Shown in pieces: positions 56,438-64,000 of a DNA stretch of 64,000 bases. The notes under the pieces are model-generated. The model did not search any database. It was not told the DNA's origin and worked only from the letters and a program-made list of their open reading frames with translations. A program made the translations under genes and the position numbers. The first letter of the stretch is position 1, and each line of letters opens with the position of its first letter. The stretch comes from Muricea muricata (Eukaryota > Cnidaria > Anthozoa > Malacalcyonacea > Plexauridae): assembly GCA_963855995.1 (NCBI GenBank), contig OY979717.1, positions 65,598,855-65,662,854 on the forward strand, given 5' to 3'.

Positions 56438-57446
56438 CGCCATGTTGTTATTTCCGAGCGTTATGTATATGCTCTTGCATATTGAGCAATCACTTACCTT
56501 CTATGGAATACGTACTATAAGTGCCTATCAACCTCCTGTGGTGTGGACGGGAATTAACCAATGATAAGGCTTATTCCAGCACAGGGTACTTGCGCATATT
56601 ATGCGGATCACATCATAGGACCACCATTCACAGTTAGCACTCGTGCAGCAAACTTGTTTAAGAAAATTTTCCCACCCACCCACCACTGTTTTTCCAATGC
56701 CTTGCGATTTTTACGTTTACCTTCAATGCGTTCAAAAGCCTCATATCACTTAAATTAGAAAGCTTTCGATAGTATCATTACTGTAGATATACTTCATATA
56801 ACGTTATTACAAAAAATAAGCCAAAAAAAACATATACGGAATTGTAATATTGATACCGTCAACGAAAACACTGTTCTAAGAGTAGATAAATATACGAACG
56901 CACGTGTAAGGGAACGGTCGGATGTAGTTAACTCATTGATTAATTTTCTAGTATTCACTGACTAACATTCTCATAATTAGATCACACATACTATATAGAA
57001 TCCTGTAAAAACAAAAGAAAGCTGTTTTGTTGGTTTCGTTAATAAATTACGTGATTCGGGATGAAGTCTCTAAAATGTCAACTTCAGCCCCATAGACTCA
57101 ATACGTCACATATATACAATATCTATCTGAGGACTGTCCATAGGGGCCTAGCGCCCCTTGATCAGGTTAAGGACTGTTCATTGGAGTTTTTATGCTCCCT
57201 GGACAGGTTGGGGCCTAAGGACTGTCTAAGTGTTGCTATCTTGGTCAGGTTTCGTCAGGGATTGGCCACCCCTGGCAAGGCTCTATTACAGAGCATTTTC
57301 AGTTCAGAATCACTGCAGCATAGGATGACATGAGTAGGGATGAAGCCACGCATTATACAATTGGAGTCTTCTTACACCAGAACCCCTTCTCTCACATAAA
57401 CTTTGCTTTTTTCAAGTGTTACTTTTTATTCAACAGCTTGGGTCAT
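56438..57446. other. no gene recognised
   Basis: AT-rich sequence with short frames only. A direct 15-bp repeat (AGCATATACACGACG) lies just upstream at 56094-56127. Confidence 0.5.
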
Positions 57447-58640
57447 TAATAGCGTGATAAACCATATTAGGTGAAATAAAATATAAATGTACCGGAGTAA
57501 TTTCAGAATACCTGGCCAAATGTTCGCGCTTTCTTTCGATCATGAGACATGGCTACATGGCTACTTTTCTTCTATATGTGTCTTTTCCAACCACATGCTA
57601 CGTGGCTACATGACTACGCAGCTACATGGCTACTAGCTACATGACTACATGGCTTCGTGGAAACGTGGTTACATGGCTTCGTGGATACATGGCTACGTCG
57701 CTACATTGCTACCTGGCTATGTGGCTACATGGCTACCTGGCTACGTGGCTACATGGCTACGTGCAATATCTATGACTACCTTAGTACCTGACTACCAAAA
57801 GGGCTCCCCCCCCTCATCGCGTAGCGCGACAATCATTACCCGCCCTTCGGGCTCGCGCTTTAGCTAAATTTGGTGAAGTTGATACAGTCCCAGTGAGTGA
57901 GAATAGTCTTAAATATAATACCTTTTGCTATAAAGTTTAATATAGCAAAATAGTACGCTTACGTCTAAGTCCACTGTGACATATTTGCTAGTTATATGAG
58001 TATGGGGATACACAAAACACGTGGGTACCCATATCACTGTGACACCGGTTGGTATCACACAAGAAAAAAAAAATTAATATTAGTTCATGTAGTTACATTA
58101 TGCACGGTACTTATACTGTAGCCACGTAGCCAGTAGCCATTTTCTACACAGCGTCTTCTCACCTGCCGGGTATTCTAAAGTTATGCCAATTTAGGCTCAC
58201 CTTTTTTACTTTACTTTGTAACCAGGCCTGATTCAAGATGGGCGCCATACTGTTGCTAAGCAACATGCCGCCTTTCTCAATGTAGGATTTTACTCCTAAA
58301 ATTATCGTGATTCTGTCGGTGGGACCTCAAAGAGCGAACATTAAATTATAAAAAGGAAAAGAATTGAAGATTAAGATTTCAATTCTTTCATACTTTCAAT
58401 GCTGTCTTGGCAGAGAGATTCTTTTAAAACGTGAGTATTGTAGTAATGCATCATGTGGCGCAGAATATAAAATATGGGTGTAATAGTACTAGAATATCAT
58501 CTATATAATATATATATGTATTATATATATATATATAAATATATATAATACATATATATATATATTATATATGTATTATATATATTTAAAAAACTCATTA
58601 ATATTCAACAATCATTGTGTCCAACCCGATGTTCTCGTTT
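57447..58640 (+). repeat. repeat block copy (minisatellite + MITE half + flank)
   Basis: Direct-orientation copy of 33950-35290. It starts AGCGTGATAAACCATATTAG, includes the GCTACATG array at 57547-57765 and the MITE half at 57811-58044, and ends in TA runs. Inverted against 59370-60690. Confidence 0.85.
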
Positions 58641-59040
58641 CGTCACGAGGAAAGCATTTTATACCACATAAAGTACGATAGATTATAAAAGCCCGGGGAG
58701 TGTTTTTGAATTCGGGCCAGGGAAATCATGGGGTAGAATATGTACAAAATTGAACGAACATAAACCTTTATATAAAGACACATGTGTCTTTATATAAAGA
58801 CACACGTGTCTTTATATAAACACACGCCTACGTAAACTACAAGTATCTATAAATGAACCGAATCTGTGCAAACAATCGTGAAACAATGGTAGAAATAGGT
58901 TCAATTTACAACACACTTTCGTTGCACAAAAAATACACTAATGACACACTAATGTACTTCTAATCATCATTTTCCAAAGTTAAATACACAATTATTGAAC
59001 GTTCCCGCCTGATGCGGAAATAAACGACGTAGACGCACTG
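58641..59040. other. spacer between inverted blocks
   Basis: Holds a tandem palindrome at 58765-58820 built from TTTATATAAAGACAC and its complement, with core ACATGTGT or ACACGTGT. No gene is seen. Confidence 0.6.
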
Positions 59041-59199
59041 CTACTTGCCAGGATCTTTATTATCTCGCCCACTTTGCCACTCACCAAATATTTTAACCGC
59101 CCATTTCGTCGCATAACGCGTTGACTTCGGAATAGATTCTTGTAAGGCATTTTTTTCTTCTTCCTTACTTAGAGCTTTTCGAAATTGCCTTCCTGACAT
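59041..59199 (-). pseudogene. Crypton/ZMYM-like N-terminal fragment
   Basis: 52 codons: MSGRQFRKALSKEEEKN, then ESIPKSTRYATKWAVKIF, GEWQSGRDNKDPGK, stop. The SIPKSTRYATKWAVxxFxxWQ word is the N-terminal core-binding-like segment of proteins related to Crypton tyrosine recombinases and ZMYM/QRICH1 (DUF3504 family). The rest of the protein is missing, so it may be a first exon or a relic. A truncated copy is at 35478-35571. Confidence 0.55.
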
Positions 59200-60082
59200 G
59201 CTTAACCAAACTGAATCACTTATCGCAAATTCTACTCACCTAGTTCGGCTCATTTGCATTTATTGTGTGTTTGATTCCTTTTGTTGCTAATTCCCTATAG
59301 CAAACAAACTTGATTTTCCCCGATTATTTGTTCACCTCAATCTACTAATTACACTGCTGTAAATTCAATATCCCATCGGGATTGAACACAATGATTGTTG
59401 AATATTAATGAGTTTTTTAAGCCATTTAAAACACTCGCAGTTCGTGTTTTATGCGCTATAAAACGCTCGGCTGCGCCTCGCGTTTTATATCGCATAAAAC
59501 ACTCCTACTCGTGTTTTAAATAGTACATAATACATATATTCATCTATATAATATATATGTATTATATATATATATATATAATATATATATATAATACATA
59601 TATATATATTATATAGATGAAATATAGATGATATTCTAGTACTATTACACCCATATTTTATATTCTGCGCCACATGATGCATTACTACAATACTCACGTT
59701 TTAGAAAAATCTCTCTGCCAAGACAGCATTGACAGTATGAAAGAATTGAAATCTTAATCTTCAATTCTTTTCCTTTTTATAATTTAATGTTCGCTCTTTG
59801 AGGTCCCACCGACAGAATCACGATAATTTTAGGAGTAAAATCCTACATTGAGAAAGGCGGCATGTTGCTTAGCAACAGTATGGCGCCCATCTTGAATCAG
59901 GCCTGGTTACAAAGTAAAGTAAAAAAGGTGAGCCTAAATTGGCATAACTTTAGAATACCCGGCAGGTGAGAAGACGCTGTGTAGCAAATGGCTACTGGCT
60001 ACGTGGCTACAGTATAAGTACCATGCATAATGTAGCTACATAAACTAATATTAATTTTTTTTTGTTGTGTGATACCAACCGG

Positions 60083-60318
60083 TGTCACAGTGATATGGGT
60101 ACCCACGTGTTTTGTGTATCCCCATACTCATATAACTAGCAAATATGTCACAGTGGACTTAGACGTAAGTGTACTATTTTGCTATATTAAACTTTATAGC
60201 GAAAGGTATTATATTTAAGACTATTCTCACTCACGGGGACTGTATCTACTTCACCAAATTTAGCTAAAGCGCGAGCCCGAAGGGCGAGTAATGATTGTCG
60301 CACTACGCGCTCCCTCTT
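60083..60318 (-). mobile_element. partial copy of the 437-bp MITE, inverted
   Basis: Starts TGTCACAGTGATATGGGTAC and ends at CACTACGCGCTCCCTCTT. Mirror image of the copy at 34322-34560. Confidence 0.8.
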
Positions 60319-60339
60319 GGTAGTCAGGTACTAAGGTAG

Positions 60340-60590
60340 TCATAGATATTGCACGTAGCCATGTAGCCACGTAGCCAGGTAGCCATGTAGCCAGGTAGCC
60401 ACGTAGCCACGTTTCCACGAAGCCATGTAGCCACGTAGCCATGTTTCCACGAAGCCATGTAGCCACGTAGCCATGTTTCCACGAAGCCATGTAGTCATGT
60501 AGCTAGTAGCCATGTAGCTGCGTAGTCATGTAGCCACGTAGCATGTGGTTGGAAAAGACACATATAGAAGAAAAGTACCCATGTAGCCAT
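60340..60590 (-). repeat. GCTACATG-type minisatellite, inverted copy
   Basis: Reverse complement of the array at 34105-34290, with a similar but not identical unit order (CCATGTAGCCACGTAGCC). Confidence 0.85.
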
Positions 60591-60758
60591 GTCTCATGAT
60601 CCAAAGAAAGTGCGAACATTTGGCCGGGTATTCTGAAATTACTCCGGTACATTTATATTGTATTTCACCTGATATGGTTTATCACGCTATTATAAAACAT
60701 TAAAAATCAACTATCTACTTTTAATAAAATATAAATTGGTGACAAAAAATTGTTTATA

Positions 60759-61070
60759 AAGTACCTTGTCGACCCTATCCTTGTTAATGTTGAAGTCGAA
60801 CCCTGGAAAGTTCGGACAGAAGCCTTAGAAGTGATCTGTTCAAAGTTCGACCATAGCCGCGTATTCCGGTGCGAAAATAAGGAAGTGTCTTATTTATTTT
60901 AGGCAAAGGAAGATGGGACTGAAATAAAAGATTTTGATTCTAGCAAGATGACTGTAATAGAAATTTTAAAATTCTTAATCGAGCGCGGAGTCGCCGTGAA
61001 TGGGTATCATAACGCTTCATTGATCCAAATTGCTAATTCTGTTCAAAAAAATAAAATTGCCTTCCATTGA
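60759..61070 (+). pseudogene. SAP-like domain gene fragment, copy C
   Basis: Inverted copy of 33577-33888 with the same single TAG in the 104-codon frame (KYLVDPILVNVEVEPW ... SSKMTVIEILKFLIERG ... KNKIAFH stop). The shared stop shows that decay preceded the duplication. Confidence 0.5.
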
Positions 61071-61466
61071 AAGCTTTTTGTGCAAAACTATCAATGAACT
61101 GGTACAGCGCATTGGAAAATCATTGATAAATGATATGGAAATTGAAACTCGTTTAAAATGAAAGTTGTAACTAATTTCATGGATTCGGCGCCGTTCGATC
61201 TGTGCCACAAATATTTAATCATCTAGCGATATTGATATGAATGCAATTTCCTACAATAAGGTGAATAAAATTTTTCCCTTCGGTGGTTGAGGAATTTAGA
61301 AAATTTTCGAACGTGATGTGAATAAATTATATGCCTTTATTTCCACATTATGCAAATTGTGCAGTGCAAGGCGTAAATAGTCGCGCAAATGTTTATGTGT
61401 GCATTACGAGGTGGATAACTTCTAGTGTGCACTAAAATTACAATATACGTACAAAAGTGCATTAAA

Positions 61467-64000
61467 ATGTCGCAACCTAACGTAGTTGTAGAGGTAGATG
61501 AAACAAAGGAAGCTAATGGAAACCCTGCCAAACCGAATATCCTAACCAGATTTAAGAATTTCTATATCCGAAATTTCCTACCAATTGGAATTGTGCTGTC
61601 CATAATAATTGGGATTCTTCTTCCTCAACCTGCAGTCTATCTCAGCCAAAGAATACCGGTCGCAAAAATTTGCATCATTGCTCTTTTTTTTGTCATTGGC
61701 TTGCGATTGCGCGTCATGGAAGCAAAATCTGCAGTCAAATCTTACAAAGAAGTCGTTGTTGGTTTATTTTTAGTCCTGTTTGTTGGTCCAGTTATTGCAA
61801 CAGTTGTAATTAGCAAGATTCCATACTTTGGTTCGTTAATTGGTGATGGACTGAATTTGAAAAACACTACGAACAATAATATGACTGATGACCAGCGAAT
61901 CCTTGGACCAGAGGAATTTCGCCTTGGATTGCAAATCTATCTTATGTGTCCATCGGCACCGGCTGCTTCACTCGCTCTGGTAAGTTCTTTTTTTAAAGAA
62001 AGGTGTCATGCGGTAGTGAATGGTTGCTTTTGAATAGTCCTCTTCAAGTAGTCAGAGAATAAAAAAAACGGTTTAAGAGTCTTATATGCAGTTTTTTCTG
62101 ATCTTTCTGATGCTAGCAGTCGTTTTTACTATTGTTAAATGTAAAATTTTACATTTTTTGCTGTAATACAATTTAATAGTAGATAGCCACAGTCTCTCGA
62201 TTTCTCCCATAAAAATCCCGAATGAGACTTGGTAACACCCCAAACCTATATACAGCTAATTCAATTAGGGTTGACATCGACAATAGTCAAATGTACAATA
62301 TGATCGATCGAGTGCCAAAAGAATGATACTTCACATGCATGTGGATGTAAAAAAATATCATACTAGATACTATGTTTGTAATCCAGCAAGGCTGCTGATG
62401 TGTTGATCTTTTCTAAAACTGTATTATTACCATCATTTTTTATGCTCATGCATATTGCACATTTGCCATTTGACCATTGTTGATGTCAACCTTAATTGAA
62501 TTAGCTGTACACAAGCAATACAAAGACAAATATCGCGAATGTACTTTTCTAACACAAAGTTGCCATCAAACGATGTATTTCAAAACTTGGCCGGCCAGCC
62601 GACTAAAGTGCATTTTATCCTTAATTAAACTATACTCCTAATTATATTTAACTATGCTTTATTTAAAATTATCATACTTAATATTGAGCACCATACGCGT
62701 TTCCTGTCTAAACCACATTATTTAATAGTAGGTTTTATATACAAAATCTTGTTTTGTTCTCTAATACTTTCAGTGTTCGCGAATCTTGGCCAAAATATTT
62801 AGATATTGCGAGAACACTGTGCGTATAATAATGGGTTTAAAGTTTAATTAATTTCACTTAACTATTGTATACACTAGGTAACACTAGCGAATGGTCACCG
62901 AGGTTTGAGCATCTTGATTTCAATTCTATGTACAGTGATATCTGTATTTACAATTCCTCCTATGTTGGCGTGGTTGCTAACAGACGTACAAGACCTCAAT
63001 ATAAGTGTGGGTGAGGTGTTGCTGAATACTGTTTTGAGAGTACTGCTGCCTTTAATTGTGAGTATACTTATTATTATTATTATTTTATATTATATTAGTA
63101 TTAATGTTAATATTTGTCCTAGTTCTAATCTAAGTCTTAGTCCTAGTCATAATCACGTTGTCTTAATGGTCTTTGACTTTGTCTTTTGGGCGAAAGCAGT
63201 TCGCATAATGGGTGGTCTGGATTACTATATATCTTCTCAAATAAACACATGTCTCTTTCTTAACAACATTAATTACCTAAACAATTTTAATTGGTGTGCT
63301 CGCCTTAAGAATTTATCAATGCGTACTAAAAGTAAGTTCAATAGCAAACACAATTAAATCACCTGATTTGTAGTTCAATCAACTTTCTAATCTGTTTTTT
63401 TTAAGGTTGGAAGATGCTTCCGTTGCCTGCCACCTGTAAGGAAATTCGTCAAAAGATTTGGCACTGCGACAAAATTATTTGGACTAAGTTTTCTCATTGG
63501 CGTATTCCTGGTTAAAGTGAGTGAAACTAGCGCAAGTGGAAACCTGGCTAAAGTTTCCGTTGTGAACATTCTGTGTGTGGTTGGACTTGGTACAAGTTTT
63601 TCAACACTCAATGTTTTATCAAGTTATGGTGTTCTTTCAGTCTTGCCTTGGTTTACAGACAAATCAACAGTTACAATATCCATACAGTGTTGTATTCGGG
63701 TTGTAGGTCTGGCCGCTACCATCATTGATGTTCTGCCTGACGATTCCGGGGACAAAGGCCTTCTTGTTCTTCCCATGGTGTTTGTCTATCCTGCAACTCT
63801 GTTAGTGTTGAACTGTTTCGTATATTGTAGGAAAGTTAATGAAGAAGGAACTTCAGAAGATAAAGATTCACTGAGCTCCGATCATGTTCAGCAACACGAC
63901 AAGGATACAGAAAACTTAGAAGAATCTTCAGCAAATAAAACTTCGCTAAGCTCCGATCATGTTAAGCAGCACGACAAGAATACCGAAAACTACTTGAGAG
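61467..64000 (+). CDS. SLC10A7/SBF-like transporter, copy C (truncated by window)
   Basis: Exons 61467-61979, 62878-63057 and 63406 to beyond 64000, all phase 0. Exon 1 reads VFVG-PVIATVV like copy B, and exon 2 is the same as copies A and B. Exon 3 shows changes (GTSFSTLNVL, WFTDKST, EESSANKTSLSSDHV), so it is the most diverged copy. The frame is open to the window edge and lacks only the last residues. It is inverted relative to copies A and B. Its upstream flank (SAP-like relic, minisatellite) matches copy A, so A and C share an ancestor that B lacks or lost. Confidence 0.75.

Larger units (their letters stand above)
59108..64000. repeat. inverted segmental duplication, unit C
   Basis: Reverse-complement match to about 30,600-35,567, truncated by the window end. 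It includes SLC10-like copy C, the SAP-like relic, the minisatellite, the MITE half and the 35-kb flank. Confidence 0.9.

Noticed and set aside
57061..57333. 90-codon plus-strand frame
   Set aside because: No recognised motif or splice context; shorter than chance frames elsewhere in the window.

Overview
The window looks like a gene-poor, transposon-rich stretch of a metazoan nuclear genome, most likely a cnidarian and perhaps an anthozoan. It is AT-rich, has spliced host genes with GT-AG introns, and carries Neptune-like and other Penelope-like retroelements (PLEs), BEL/Pao elements, CR1/L2-like LINEs, a Helitron, foldback MITEs and a Polinton/Maverick. The phylum is an inference from the mixture of element families recalled without a database search.

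Layout. 1-12.9 kb: three exons of a minus-strand host gene recognisable as GTDC1 (QTMAN, a GT4-type tRNA-queuosine mannosyltransferase). Its large intron holds a TTAA-flanked MITE, an RPA-like OB-fold relic, a Helitron Rep relic with the HUH motif, and a reverse-transcriptase relic split by a LINE fragment. 13-20 kb: two BEL/Pao relics, each interrupted by a LINE. 19.9-28.9 kb: a PLE graveyard with two head-to-head inverted PLE pairs, long (TA)n arrays and at least three hammerhead-ribozyme cores. 29-40 kb and 59-64 kb: three near-identical copies of a three-exon SLC10A7/SBF-like transporter gene. Two are in tandem on the minus strand and one is inverted on the plus strand. They lie in segmental duplications whose edges fall in or next to a 437-bp foldback MITE.

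41,120-56,069: a 14.95-kb Polinton/Maverick with 138-bp terminal inverted repeats and a perfect 6-bp target duplication (TATATA). It encodes a retroviral-type integrase with chromodomain, an FtsK-type packaging ATPase, an adenovirus-like cysteine protease, a hexon-like major capsid protein, a penton-like minor capsid protein and a basic virion-like protein. It also carries two conserved small proteins, a RING protein, a GRF-zinc-finger protein, a likely Bcl-2-like protein, three paralogous CxGC proteins and a spliced gene. No protein-primed DNA polymerase B is visible. Several genes carry a single stop or frameshift, so the copy is recently decayed. A 2.48-kb non-autonomous DNA transposon with 33-bp TIRs is nested inside it.

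Most noteworthy in the Polinton: four separate gene junctions with exactly stop-NN-ATG spacing, which suggests coupled translation; two subterminal tandem arrays, one near each end, that share the dyad TCTC-N4-GAGA; the three-member CxGC family; and the lack of a polymerase beside an otherwise full morphogenesis module. The SLC10-like copies and the GTDC1 exons are the only host-type genes seen.
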